From Pyropia haitanensis (Eukaryota; Rhodophyta; Bangiophyceae; Bangiales; Bangiaceae): a DNA stretch of 64,000 bases. The position numbers and the translations under genes are program-made. The notes beneath the pieces were generated by a model that did not search any database, was not told where the DNA came from, and was given only the letters and a program-made list of their open reading frames with translations. Shown piece by piece: positions 42,305 to 53,674 of this stretch (position 1 is the stretch's first letter; each line of letters opens with the position of its first letter). The DNA is taken from contig SDUX01000008.1 in assembly GCA_008729055.1 (NCBI GenBank), positions 1,798,001 to 1,862,000 on the forward strand. The letters are read 5' to 3'.

Positions 42305-42569
42305 GTCCTCTCCCGTCCCCACCGCGGGCGCTCACTGTAAGCACGCACCCGCGCGGTGCCGAGCGCCGCCCCCGCGGCCGTGCGCACCTCGGACGCGTCC
42401 GCCGCCCGCCCGCCGCCGCCACCACCCCGCCGCCGTGCGCCGCGTCCATCGGTCGCCGCGCGCGGCCGCCGCGCCGGCGGACCGCGCCCGCGTGCTGGCA
42501 CGCTGCCGCGCCCGCCGCCGCCGCCGCCGCCCGCCACCCGCCGTTCCCGTCGCGGCGGCGGCCGCCGCC

Positions 42570-42672
42570 ATGGCCACCCGCCGTCGGCCACGCGGCCGCC
42601 GGCCGCCGCCGCGCGGCCGCCGTTGCGGCCGCCGCGGCGTCGCCGCCGCCGCCCTGTTCTCCGTCGTCGCCG

Positions 42673-42731
<59 letters not shown>

Positions 42732-44290
42732 GCGGCGGCGGCGGCGGCGGCGGTGACGGCGACGGCGGCGGCGGCGGCGGCGGCAGCGACTCGGGCGGCG
42801 GGGGCTCCGCCGCCTCCCCCCCCCTCGCCCCCCGACGATGCCGCGTCGGCGGCGGCCGCCGCGGCTGTCCTCGCGGCGGGCCCCCAGCCGTGCACCACCC
42901 CCACCTGCATCCTCGGCCCGCAGCTCGTCGCCCGCCTCGCCGCCCTGTGGACAGTAGGCGCGGCGGGCGCGGCCGGCACGGACGCCGCGGCAGCCGGCGG
43001 CACCGACCGGGGGTACCTGTCGCCCGCGGGCGCCGCCGGCGCGGCGGCCGTCGCGGCGCTGATGCGGGCGGCGGGGATGGCGGGCGTGCACCGGGACGCG
43101 GCCGGCAACGTCCGTGGCGTCTTGCCCGCCGACCCGGCGGCCGCCGCGGCGGCGGCGGCGGCGGGCTCCCGCGTGCCCCCGGGGGGGGGGCGTGGGCGCT
43201 GCTGCTCGGCTCCCACCACGATACGGTGCCGGGGGGGGGCGCGATGGACGGCGCGCTCGGCGTCCTCGCCGCCATCGCGGTGGTGCAGGCCGTCGCGGCG
43301 CCGTCCTTGGCGGACGGCGGTGGGCGTGGCGGTGGCCTGCCGTTTGCCATCGAGGTGGTCGCGACGGACAATGAGGAGGGCAACCACCCGTACGGGGGGG
43401 TGACGCTGACGGGCGCCGCCGCGTACGCGGGCACCCTCAACGCCACCGCGGTGGCGGCGGTACCCGGCTTTGCCGCCGCCCACGGGGTGGCCCTCCCCGA
43501 CGGGCCGCCCTTGGGCGGAGCGGCGACGCTGCCGCCGGCGGGCACGCCCGCGGGTGTGGCCGCCCGCCTCGCCGCCGCGGCGCGGCCGCGGTGGGACAAT
43601 GTGCTCGCGTGGGTGGAGGTCCACGCGGAGCAGGGGCCCGCGCTGGAGCGGGCGGGTCGGGCACTGGGGGTGGTCACCGCGATTGCGGGGCAGGTGCGGC
43701 TGCGGGTGGAGCTGGAGGGGGCGGGGGGGCACGCGGGGACCGTGCCAATGGTGCCGCGGGCGCGGCGGGGGGACGCGCTCGTCGCCGCCGCCGCGGCGGT
43801 GCTGGCGGTGGAGCGCGCTGGCGCCACGTGTGGCGCGCCCGCCCGCGCACGGTCCGACGGCGGCGGCGACCGCGACGACGACGACGGCGACCGTGGCGGC
43901 CGCGGCGGCGACGCGGCGGCAGCCGCGGCGGCGGTTGCCGCCGGCGAGTGGTGCGTCGCGACCGTCGGGCGACTGGCGGTCGGCGCCGACGGGCGGGGCG
44001 GGGTGGCCAACGCGGTCCCCCGCGTGGCCGCCGCGGCGGTCGACGTGCGCGCCGGCACGGCCGCGACGCTGTCGCGGATGGCCGCCGCGGCGGGCGCGGC
44101 CGCGTGGGCGCCCGCCGCCGCCGCGGCGGGGGTGCGCGTGGCGGTGGCGACCGCCCACGCGCACCCGCCGGTGGCGCTGTCGCCGTGGCTGACGGACCGC
44201 CTCGCCGCGGCGGTGGCGGCCGGAACCGCCGGCGCCCCGGTCCGCAGCGACGGGGGGGGCGGCTGCGCCCCGCCCGCCGCCGCGGCAGAC

Positions 44291-44346
<56 letters not shown>

Positions 44347-44668
44347 TGCCGGCGTGTGCGCGGCGGGCGGCGACCACGGCGGCGGCGACGCCGCCGCCGC
44401 CCCCCTCTCGCCGTCGACGGCACCGGCGGCGGCGGCACGGGCGGTGCCCCGCCTGACCAGCGGCGCCGGCCACGACAGCGCGGTGCTGGCAGCAGTCGCG
44501 CCCGCCGGGATGCTCTTTGTGCGCTCCGCGGGGGGCGTGTCGCACACCCCCGCCGAGGCGTGTGCCGACACGGACGTTGCCGCCGCCGCCGCCGCGCTGC
44601 ACGCGTTTGTGCGGGCGCTCGCGGCGGAGCTGGCGGCGGGCAAGTGGCAGGCGGCGGGGGGGGGATAG
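42570..44668 (+). CDS. AAH: Allantoate amidohydrolase (M20 family, hydantoinase/carbamoylase type)
   Basis: Hydrolyses allantoate in purine breakdown, releasing ammonia and carbon dioxide; in plants it acts in the ER and uses manganese. Metal ligands and motifs in order: GSHHDTV (His, near residue 215), MDGALGVLAAI (Asp), VVATDNEEG (Glu-Glu), VEVHAEQGP (His), GVVTAIAGQVRL and GHAGTVPM (dimerisation/substrate region), ANAVPRVAAAAVDVR, LTSGAGHDSAVL, and GMLFVRSAGGVSHTPAE (last His). The N-terminus from ATG 42570 (GCCGCCATGG) is basic followed by a long Ala/Val-rich hydrophobic run, suiting an ER signal or anchor. The frame changes once, at the G-run 43182-43190. The closely related ureidoglycolate amidohydrolase is an alternative. 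Confidence 0.85.
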
Positions 44669-44981
44669 CAGGGGGCGGGCGCGGCAGCCACACGGCGGCG
44701 GCGCCGCGGCCCACCCGCCCGCCGCGGACCGCGCTCGATGCGCGGCACGGCGGTGGGGGGGCGCCCGCGGGTGGCCGCGCACGCGGGGACCCGGCCGGGA
44801 CGGCGGGGCGGGGGCCGCGCGCGCCGACAGCGCGCGCCCCCACGGCCTGCCTGTATGTACACACTGTCACCCGCCTACGCACGCCGCGCCCCTCCCCCCC
44901 AAACAGCTCTGCCCCCCCCCCCCACTTTCCTCTACCTCGCGCCCTCCCGCCCCCCCCCACCCTCCCCCCTCACGCCTCCCC
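44669..44981. other. Intergenic region between convergent genes
   Basis: C-rich 3' flanks of the amidohydrolase and phosphatase genes. No gene, and no clear terminator or polyadenylation signal. Confidence 0.5.
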
Positions 44982-46174
44982 TCACCGCCGCACCGCGTCG
45001 ACCGCGCGGAGGGTCAACGTAAACGCCGGCAGCGGCGGCCGCCAGTCCCACCCACCCACCTTCCCCCCACACCCCGGGCAGCGCAGCCGCCCCGTCGGCG
45101 GCGGCGGCGCATCCGCCCCCCCCCCCGCGCCGTCCGCCGCCGCGGTCGTCGCGTCGGCCATCCACGTGGCCGGCAGCACCCGCACGGCGGTTGCGGCGAC
45201 GCCCACGACCGCGCGGCCGCTGATGAGGCGCGTCCGGCACGAGCGGCAGCGGTAGTAGGAGCGCTCCGTGGGGGGGGGCGCCTGCACGAGCGAGGGGGGG
45301 GGGGGGGGGAGCCCGGCTCCCCAGACCGGGGGGTCGCCACCGCCACCCGCCCGCCGCCGCCGCGGCCGGCGGCGGCGGGTGTGGGGGAGGGGGTCGTCGC
45401 CGCTGCTGCGAGGGACCGCGGCAGCGCGCCGCCGGGCGGGGACGTCCCCGCCGCGTCGCCGTCGGCCGCGGCGGCTGCCGCCGGCAGCGCCGCCGCTGCC
45501 GGGCCGGCGCGGCGCGGCGACGCGGCGGCGGCGGCGGCGGCAGCGGCGGCGGCGGCGGCCCCACCCCCACCGCCACCGCCACCCCCACCCCCGCCACCGC
45601 CGGCGCGCCGCGCGCGGCTGGCGGCCCGCGCCGCGGCGCCCCCCCCCCCCCCCCGCCCCCCCGCCGCCGGCGGCGACGCCGCCGCCACCCCCCGCGGCAG
45701 CGACGCGACGCGCGGCAGCGGCGTCGGGATGCCGCCGCTGCGGCGCGCGGCCGCGGCGCCGCGCGGCAGCGACACGCCGCGCGGGAGGGGCGTGCCCGGT
45801 CGCCGGCCGGGCGGCGCGGGGGAGGGGGGGGCGGCCGCCGCCGCGGCGGCCGCCGCGGCGCGCGCGTCGGTCACGGGGCTGCCGCCATAGCTGCTGCCGC
45901 CGCCGACCCGCCGCCGCGGGGGGGGGGTGATGGTGGTGGTGGTGGTGGTGGTGGTGGTGGTGGTGGTGGCGGTCGGCGTGCCGGGCGACGCGCGGCGGGC
46001 GGCGGTGGCGGCGCGGCTAGCCGCCGTCGTTGCGGGTGGCGTGCCGCCGGCCCGGAGTCGCCGCCGCGGGTCCACCGACGGCGGGGACGCACTCGCGTCG
46101 CGCCACGGTGACGGCCGGCGGAGCGGGGTCGCCACGGGGGAGACTGCAGCGTCTGGCGGGTCCCCCCCTCCCGC

Positions 46175-46226
<52 letters not shown>

Positions 46227-47295
46227 CCCCCCGCCGTTCCCCCCGCAGTGACGAGCAGATGAGCGGGCACCCCCCCCCCCCCCCCCCTGCGGCCACGCGG
46301 CGCCACCACCCCCCCAGCACCACCAGCCGGTGCTCCTTTTCCATCGCCGACGGCCGGCGCGCCGGGTCGCCGTCGCCCCCCACCGCCTCGGCCGCATCCA
46401 GCCGCCGGCCCGCGCGCTCCCAGACGAGCAGCTGCGCGAGGAAGCCGGCATTGGGCGCCGCCCCGGGCCGCGCCTCGACAACCGCCCGCAGGGCGGTGGC
46501 GAGCGGCAGGCCGTCGCGTGCCGACAGCCACACCGCCGCGACGGCGGCGGAGCGGGAGAGGCCCGCGTGGCAGTGGATGACGGCGCCGTTATGGGCGGGC
46601 GACGGTGGCGGCGGCTGCCGCGGTGGCGGCGGCGGCGGTGGTGGTGGCGGTGGCGGTGACAGCGGCGACGGCGATGGCGGTGGCGACGGCGGTGGCGACG
46701 CGCCCGCCGCCACGGGTGGGGAAGCCGCCGGCGGGGCGGCCGCGACGCCCGCCGTGACGCCCGCGGCGAGGAACGGGAGCGCGGCGCCGAGCGCGACGAG
46801 CAGGTCCGCGTCGGCCTCGTCATCGAGCGGCACAAACCGGTGGCGCAGCGCCGGCGCGGCGGCGAGGACCGCCTCCAGCTCTGGGTACTCGGCGGGCCCG
46901 CCCGACAGCACCGACAGGACGGTGCCGACGTGGCGGGCGGCGAGCGCGGCGGTGTCCGCGACGCCCTCGACGGAGCCAACGTACAGGCCGGGCGCGACGG
47001 CGGCCAGGTGGGGCGTGTTGGCGGGGAAGGGAGGGGCCCCGTGGAGGGGGTGGGGGGGGAGGGCGCGCCCGCAGCAGGGCGTGTACCCGACGGGGGGGGG
47101 GGGGGGGGGGTACCCGGGGCCGGGCGTGGGGGTGGGGCTCGCGCTCCGCGCGGGCCGCGGCGCCGCCGCCCGCGCCGCCGACGCGGGCGACGGCGACGGT
47201 GACGCCGCCGCCGCCGCCCGTGCCGCCGACGCGGGCGACGGCGACGGTGACGGCGCCGCCGGCGTTGGCGCTGGGGAGCATGCGGGTGACGGCGA

Positions 47296-47333
<38 letters not shown>

Positions 47334-47490
47334 TGCCACCACTGCCGCCGCCACCGCCGCCGCCGCCGCCGCTGCCGCTACTGCCGCCGCCTGTCGGCCG
47401 CGGCGGCGTGGCGGGCGCCTCGGCACCGCCAGCGGGCGCGGCGGCGGGGATGGTGGGCCGCCGCGGCGAGGCGGCCGCTCCAGCGACCAT
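44982..47490 (-). CDS. DUSP12/YVH1-type dual-specificity phosphatase with zinc-binding C-terminus
   Basis: YVH1/DUSP12 proteins release Mrt4 during 60S ribosome assembly and join a tyrosine-phosphatase fold to a zinc-binding tail. The phosphatase domain shows VAPGLYVGSVEGV, HVGTVLSVLSG, the catalytic loop HCHAGLSRSAAV (Cys codon 46570-46572; HCx5R) and AVVEARPGAAPNAGFLAQLL. The C-terminal 100 residues in another frame show YYRCRSCRTRLISG, TWMADA, RLRCPGCGGKVGGWDW and FTLTLRAVDAV, matching the DUSP12 tail. A long disordered linker (poly-Thr, Ala, Pro) lies between them, with two frame changes (C-run at about 46268-46286 and around 45300-45650). Long Pro/Ser/Gly insertions also split the phosphatase domain itself. 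The start at 47490 is tentative; 47612 is possible in another frame. Confidence 0.75.
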
Positions 47491-47506
47491 AGGCGGCGGG
47501 GGTGGT

Positions 47507-47537
<31 letters not shown>

Positions 47538-49480
47538 ACCGGGCGGCCGCCGCCGGGGCGGTGGCGCCGGCCGCACCCGTGCGTGCGGAGGTGGTAGCGG
47601 GTGGACGTCCATCGGTTAACGTGAGGGCAGCGGGCAGGGCAGGGGAAAGGAGGGGGGGGGGGGGGGGGGGGAATGTCAGGCGGGCGGGAGCGGTGAGCAG
47701 GGGGGAAGGGCTGGTGGGGGCGGGGAGGAGGGCGGGAGGACAGAAGCGGCCCCCACCTACACAGACGGCCTCCCACACTGACGGCCACCTACACGGGCGG
47801 CCACCTTCCGACGGCCACCCACACAGACGGCCCCTCAGACGGTGGCGAAGAAGAACGGAAAACGGCCACGCCGTCACGGGCGCGACCGTCACGTCCTCCC
47901 TCCCACCCCCACGGCCGGCCGCGACCGCCGCCGCCCGCCTTTCCCGACGGGCCACCCGACCGCACGCCGTGGCAGAGGGGCGGGCGGGGACGGGCGGGGG
48001 CGGGCGGACGTGGGGGGGGGGGGGGCAAAAGAGGGGGGGGGCGAGGGAGTTGCAACGGGCGAGTTGGGAGAGCGCGGGGGGGGGGGGGGGGGGTGGGAGG
48101 GGTGGTGGGCGTGGGGCGGCGGCTGCGGGGCGGGGGGGGGGGGGGGGGGGGGGGGGGCGACGCTGGCCGCCCGCGCGCCCCGCGAGTGGCCCCTCGGGCT
48201 CGGCGCGTGGGGGCGCCGCCGCCGCCGCGGCTGGTGGGCGGAGCGGCGGCCACCAAGGCGGGGGGGGGAGCGCCGTGTGGCGTGGGCGGGCGGGGGCGGA
48301 GGGGAGGGGGGTGGTGACGGGCTGGTGGACTGCGTGCGCACCCCACGGCGGCCGCGCAGCGGCGGCGGCCGCGACCGCCAAGGGGTGGACGATGCGGCCA
48401 CGCGTGAGGTGGAGGCGGCCGGGGGGAGGAGGCGGCGTCGCCCTGCTGCCGCCGGCGCTCGTGTCGAGAGGGGCGACGGCGAGCGCGTGTGGGGGGGGTG
48501 AAGGCGGGGGGGGGGGGGGGGGGTGGGCTGGGCTGGGCTGGGCTGGGGTGGGGTGCCGCGTGCTTGGTTTGTATGTTTCTCGTTTTGAATCCCGTCACTT
48601 GGACAGGAGGCGGAGGAGCCGCGGCAGCCGCGCACCCGGCCGCGCTGACAGTGTGCGCAGGAGGCGTGGCGGCGGGCCCGCCGCGGCGGGTGCCGCGACG
48701 GACGGCGGCGCGTGGCACGGTCGCGGGCGGCGGCGGCGCGGGCCGCGCCGACCGCGCCGATGGGCGGGCGGGTCGCCCCGCGCGGCCGCGGCCGCGGCGG
48801 CGGCCGCCCGCGGTCACCGCCGTGGGGGGCTCTCCCGCCGTCGGCGGTGGTGCTCACGACGACGCCTCTGGGTGGGGAGGGGCGGGGGGGGGGGGCGGGG
48901 GCGGGCACAGGGCGCGCCGGGGCGGTGCGCCGGCGCGCCGTCGGGGGGCGCCCGCGAGGTGGGGTGGGCGCCCCGCCGCGCACGACGGCGGCCGCCGCAC
49001 GGCCAGGAGCCGACTCGCCAATGGGGCGGGGCACGCTGCCGCCGCGGTGGGCGGGTGGGGGGGGGGGGGGGGGCGGACGCGGGCGCCCCGTCGCGTCTCC
49101 CCCACCCGTGGCGGCGTGTGGCCACACCCGGCTGGCGTGGGACTACCCGGCGCGGTCCAACGGCGCCCGCCGCGGCCGCCGCCGACGCGAGCGCTACACA
49201 CACCCCCAACGTCGGTACCCCCCACGTACTGTACACAATCTCTCCCTCTCCGTGGCGGCAGCCCGTACCCCCCCTTCCCCCACCACCTCCCCCCCCGTAG
49301 AAAATGGAAACCGCCGCGGTCTGGCCCCCTGGCCCATCCCTCCCGCCGAGAAAACAGACCGCCGCGCCACGCCTCCCCCACAGCCCCAGCCCTTTGCGAC
49401 CAGCGCGCACGTGCCACACCAGACCCCCTCCCGTCCCACCCCCCCTCCCCCCCACGCCCCCCGTCCCCCGGGCGGCGCGG
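47491..49480. other. Intergenic region, G-run rich
   Basis: Upstream flank of the phosphatase gene and 3' flank of the transporter gene. It holds G-runs (47506-47532, 47650-47672, 48073-48094, 48128-48158), a minisatellite at 47756-47842 and a GGGCT repeat at 48524-48548. No gene is supported; ORFs are low-complexity shadows. Confidence 0.4.
47756..47842. repeat. Degenerate minisatellite based on ACAGACGGCC
   Basis: Five imperfect copies of a 16-22 bp unit containing GACGGCC(A)CC(C)AC, just upstream of the phosphatase gene. Confidence 0.6.
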
Positions 49481-51231
49481 TCACTTGAGCCCCGGCTGGC
49501 GCAGCGCGGCCCAGACGGCGACCCCCCCCACGGCGGCGACCCCCCCCATGCCCGCCATGCCCAGCCCCGGCACCCCCTCCCTACTCCCCACCCCAAACAG
49601 CGCCGCGGCGACCACCCCCCCCAGCGCCGACCCGACCGCGGTCGCGGCGGCGACCCCCCCCTGCACCCCCCCTGGGCCGACCGCCCCACCTGCCGCGCGA
49701 GCACCCCCTTGAGCGTCGGGCTGCCGACGCTCGCCACCGCGCCCACCACCAGCGCCGCGTACATCCACCGCCCCGTCGGCGCGGCGGCAAACAGGACCAG
49801 GTGCGCCGCGTCGGCGGCGGGTGCGACGAGCAGCACCCGCCGCTCGCCGGCGAGGCGCACCGCCAGCGGCGTGCCGACGCCCTGCGCGACGAGGAGCCCG
49901 ACGCCGACGGCGGAGAGGAAGGCGCCCGCCTCGGGGGGGCCCCAGCCGTAGCGCGCGGCGGTGTAGAAGAAAAAGATGGACGCGACGCCCGACGAGGCGG
50001 CCGCGTGGAGCGCCGCCGCGGTGGTGAGGAGCGCCAGGGGGGGGGACGCGCCGATGCGCCGCAGGGGGGGAGGGGGTTGGCGGTGGTGAGCGCCCACGCG
50101 AGGCCCCGGCCGGCTGGCTGGCCGGGAGGGGGGGGGGGGGGGTCGCCCCGGCCGACAGCAGCGGCGGCGACAGCGGCGGCACCGCCGCCCCGCCGTTGGC
50201 AATGGGTGGGACGGCGGCGGCGGCGTCGGCCGTGGTGGCAGCATCGTTGGCGGCCGCAGCGGCGGCCGACGGGTCCTCCTCATCCGCGGCGCACCCCCCC
50301 CACCCCCCTCCGCCACCGCCCCCGTCTCTGGCAGCACCGCCAGCACGGCCAGGCCAACAACCGCCATCGCCACGGCCGCCACCCGAAACAGCAGCGCGTC
50401 GCCCCAGCGCCCCGCCAGGACGCCCCCCAGCGCGGGCCCCACCGCAAACGCCACCCCAAACGACGCGCCCAGCCAGCCATACGCGGTCGCCCCCCCCCCC
50501 CCCGCCCCCCGCCCGTCCACCACGTCCGCGACCAGCGTGGCCATGGTCAAGAACCACCCCCCCAGCGCGGCCGACACCACCGCCCCCCCCACATACCCCC
50601 GCAGCCCCCACCCGCCGCCCAGCACCGCCGCGTCGACCGCGGCGCCCGCCGCGGACGCGGCGAGCACCCCGCGCCGGCCCGCGCGGCCGTCGGCGGCGGC
50701 GCCCAGGACGGGCGCAGCCGCCGCGCCGAGGGCGGTGGTGACCACACCGAGCGCGGCGGTGACGCCCGCCGCGGCGGCCGCGTCGCCGCCGAGGGCGGAG
50801 AGGAGGATGCGCGGGCGGACGGCGAGCGTCGAGGCGAGCGCCGTTGCGTGGGCGGTGGAGAGGGCGAGCGCGAGGGCCAGCGTCCGCCGTGAGGCGGCCG
50901 GCAGGGACGACAGCGCCGCCATTGGGGGGGGGGGGGGGGCGCCCGGGGGGGGGGGGGGAGGGGAGGGGAGCGCGCCGTTGGGATGGGGGGGGGGGGGGGA
51001 GGGGGCGCCGCAGCCCCCACCCGCCGCCGCCGCCGCCGCCGCCGTCGCCGCCGCCGCCGTCGCCGCGGGTGTCAGCAGCGGCGCGCCTTCAATGGCGTCG
51101 TCGTCGCCGCCGCCGGCGCACCCGCCACCGTCCGTGGCGGCGGACGGCGAGCCGCCCGGGGAGGGGGGCGGCGGCCGCCCGTGGCGACCGCCGCCGCCGA
51201 CGGCGTCGGGCCGCGGGGGACGGGTGCCCAT
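49481..51231 (-). CDS. Major facilitator superfamily transporter, TetA/MFSD-like
   Basis: A predicted multi-span secondary transporter. From ATG 51231 there is a disordered N-terminus, then hydrophobic spans starting at LALALALSTAHATALAS. The loop motif GAAADGRAGRR is the MFS motif A (G-x3-D-x-x-G-R-R type). YGWLGASFGVAFAVGPALGG matches motif C of drug:proton antiporter-like members. The second half contains SIFFFYTAARYGWGPPEAGA, ALVVGAVASVGSPTLKGVLA and GSALGGVVAAALFGVGS before the stop at 49481. Frame changes occur around 50290-50320, 50055-50070 and 49660-49680, all in C/G runs. An alternative start is ATG 50921. The substrate cannot be told. Confidence 0.75.
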
Positions 51232-51720
51232 GGGCGCGACCGCCGCGCCGCGCCGCCGCCGCCGGCCGCCCCGGCGCGCGGCGGCTGGTCGGCGATGGGG
51301 GGCGCCCGAGGGGGCGCGGGTGGCGGGTGGCGGAGGGGGGTAGTAGCCTGTGGCGGGTGGCGGATGGCGGAGGGCGGGTGGCGGGTCGGTGGGACGGCGG
51401 GTGGCGGGTCGGTGGGGAAACGGGTCTGCGCTTCCCGACTGGAACCGCCCGCCCGGTGCCGTCTCGTCCCCCGCCCGGCGGGTGACGGCCAGGAAGACGG
51501 TGTTGCCATCGCACCATCCGCACACTCCAAGCGAGGTCCACTCACCATGAGTTTAGCAGCGCGATCCTCCAAAACCGAACGAATGTGCTCCAGAAATGTT
51601 TGCTATGCGTCTACTCCGGTATCAAATACTCAAGGATTACTTTTCCATTGAATCTTTGTGGGAGGGATTTGCGGAGAGCTGTTGGGGGCGAGCACATCCC
51701 GTGCGGCTGGGCAGGCGGCC
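51232..51720. other. Intergenic region upstream of the transporter gene
   Basis: Holds the 23-bp tandem repeat at 51374-51416 and an AT-richer stretch at 51540-51660. No gene. Confidence 0.45.
51374..51416. repeat. 23-bp period tandem repeat
   Basis: GCGGGTGGCGGGTCGGTGGG occurs at 51374 and again at 51397, within a longer array of GGCGGGT motifs. Confidence 0.7.
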
Positions 51721-52760
51721 CTACGACGGCGGCGCGGCGAGGTCCCACCAGTCTCCGGCAGCGGCAGCGGCAATGTCCAGGACGGCGCGGCGGACCCGCT
51801 TCCGCTCGGTTTGGACTCGGCGGTCCTCCTCCGAGAGGTCGGCCCACGTCGGGCGGCGTAGGGGGGGGCCCATGGTGGCGGCTGATGGTAGGGGGGTGTG
51901 GAAGAGGGACCGGGGAGGCCGCCGGGGAAGGCCGCCGTGGGGCTGGTCTGATACAGCGTTTTTTTTTTTTCCTCGCGGCGCCGCCGCCGCCGCGCGCCAA
52001 CGTTCTGGCGCTTTCGTGCTACAAAATCCGTATGTAGGCACCACCTCCATCCAGTGCGGTGTCCGCGGCAAGGTGGAGTGGAGCAACGCCACCACAAACA
52101 CGCTACGGCCGTGCTCACAGCTCCCACCAGCCCGGTGCCACAAAACGAGGGACACCCGGCGGCGGTGGCCCACGCCCCAGCTGTCGCCCATCACCCCGTC
52201 AGAGTGACTTGACGCTCGCGCCGGTGCCCCCACAGTCCCTCCCCCCTCCCCCTCCCCCCCCAAACGTACGTGCAGCATGAGAATGGGGGAGTCCCGATTC
52301 GCCGTGCTCACCGCCGCCGGGTACCGCCGCCGCAGCGGCAGCCAGCCGCTGAGCACGACCGTGCCGCCCACCCGCACCGGGCTGCGGAGCGCGTGCGTCA
52401 GCGCCAGCGCACCCCCCTGGCTAAAGCCCATCACAAACACCCGCGACGGCGGCATGGCGCGGGCCACCTCGGCGGCCACGAGGCCCGCGACGCGGTCCGC
52501 CGCGGCTAGGATGTTGGGCTCATCCTCGGGCGCCGTACACGCCAAACCACGACGGCTGGCGCGTGCCCGACGCGCCCGTCGGCCGCTTGGCCGCCGTCGG
52601 CAGCACCCACCGCACCGCGTTGAGGCGGAGGAAAGAGAGCGCGAGCGCCAGGTACGACCAGTTGTCCCCAGAGCCGCCCGTCCGTCCCGTGCACGATGAT
52701 CACCGCCGCCGAGGCGGTGCGGAACGAGGAGGGGCTTGATGACCGCGCCGGTGCCACCAT
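51721..52760 (-). pseudogene. Acyl-protein thioesterase/carboxylesterase-like gene, apparently disrupted
   Basis: Serine alpha/beta-hydrolase of the LYPLA/APT group, which removes acyl groups from proteins or lysophospholipids. From ATG 52760: AAVIIVHGTDG (oxyanion region), then in a second frame GDNWSYLALALSFLRLNAV and PTGASGTRQPSWFGVYG, then in a third frame EDEPNILAAADRVAGLV and the nucleophile FVMGFSQGGALALTHAL (near 52420), VVLSGWLPLRRRY and DSPILMLH. Single-base shifts separate the three frames, near 52665 and 52535. After MLH comes GTACGT, a possible intron donor. The catalytic Asp/His region is not recognised downstream. The last ORF part, TWADLSEEDRRVQTERKRVR to the stop at 51721, could be the final exon. 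Broken gene or sequence errors; both remain open. Confidence 0.55.
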
Positions 52761-53255
52761 TGCCGTCGCCGGCTCCGCGGAGGCTGACGGGCGGCAGGGG
52801 CATGTCTCTGCCGCGCAGACGTGGCGGAGTGGGACCATCACCGCCGCGACGAGTTTGGCACGTCTAATTTTCGTGCGGGGAAAAGCGTTCTGGCCGAAAT
52901 ATGAGCTGGATGGGAGGGTGAGCAGCCAGACCTTTGCACTCGTGGGTGCCAACGTGTGCGCGTTTTGCACGCGTGTGCTGCCGCGCGGCCGTGGCTCGTG
53001 CATCGCGGATCGCTGTCGCACGCCCGCCTCGCCCGCCATCGCGCCGCCGGGGGGCCCTTGGTCGCGTCCGCCACCGCCTCCACCACCGGCCGGTCTTCCT
53101 TCCGCCCCCGCTCCGCCCTTTGTCCTTTCACCCGCGACGCTGTCACACCCGCCCAACTACACTCTCGCCTTACATCCTCCCCCCCCTCTCCCCCCTCTCC
53201 CTCCTCTGTATCGTTCCACCCCTTCCGCTCGACGCGAGTCGAGCCACCCGCCGCC
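52761..53255. other. Divergent promoter region
   Basis: Lies between the minus thioesterase-like gene and the plus small-protein gene. The last 100 bp are CT-rich, like a 5' UTR. No TATA box is obvious. Confidence 0.5.
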
Positions 53256-53674
53256 ATGTTTGGCCGCCTCTCTGCCTTCCTGGCTGGCGCCGCTGTCGGC
53301 GGCGCCGGTGGCTACGTGATGTTGCGACAGGACATCAAGGCCGCGTCGTCGACCGTCACCGCCGCGGTGGCCACGCTTGCGGGTCGTGTACGTTTTGGGT
53401 GGGCGGTGGTCCCGGGTGGCGTGCCCACCGCTGTGGTTGGGTGTCGTCGTACTGGCCATTGCGGGGGGGGGTGGTGCCGGCTCATCATTCCCTTGTGTTT
53501 CTCCTTGGATCCGGTTGTGCCCGGTGTGTCTCGCGGGGCATGAACCTAATACTGACCTGATGTCACGTGTGTCTTGCGACTTGTTTTTTTTTTTCCTTTG
53601 TTTTTTTTTTTTTTTTCCTGCCGCTTTGTGCCTGGCAGGTGGACAAGCTCGAGGCCAAGCACGACTCCAAGTGA
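53256..53674 (+). CDS. 55-residue single-span membrane protein, two exons
   Basis: Exon 1 is 53256-53387 (44 codons) and exon 2 is 53639-53674 (11 codons plus TGA). The start is CCGCCATG after a CT-rich leader. The intron (251 bp) has GTACGT at the donor, T-runs and TGGCAG at the acceptor, and is phase 0. The protein begins MFGRLSAFLAGAAVGGAGGY: a Gly-zipper hydrophobic helix (residues 6-21), then an amphipathic part ending VDKLEAKHDSK. Small proteins with this layout occur in the mitochondrial inner membrane (for example MICOS subunits), but I cannot assign a family. Splicing is inferred from sequence. Confidence 0.6.
53388..53638 (+). other. Intron of the 55-residue membrane protein gene
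   Basis: GTACGT donor; acceptor CCTGGCAG after two poly-T tracts (53583-53595 and 53600-53617). Removal joins two open frames without a stop. Confidence 0.65.
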
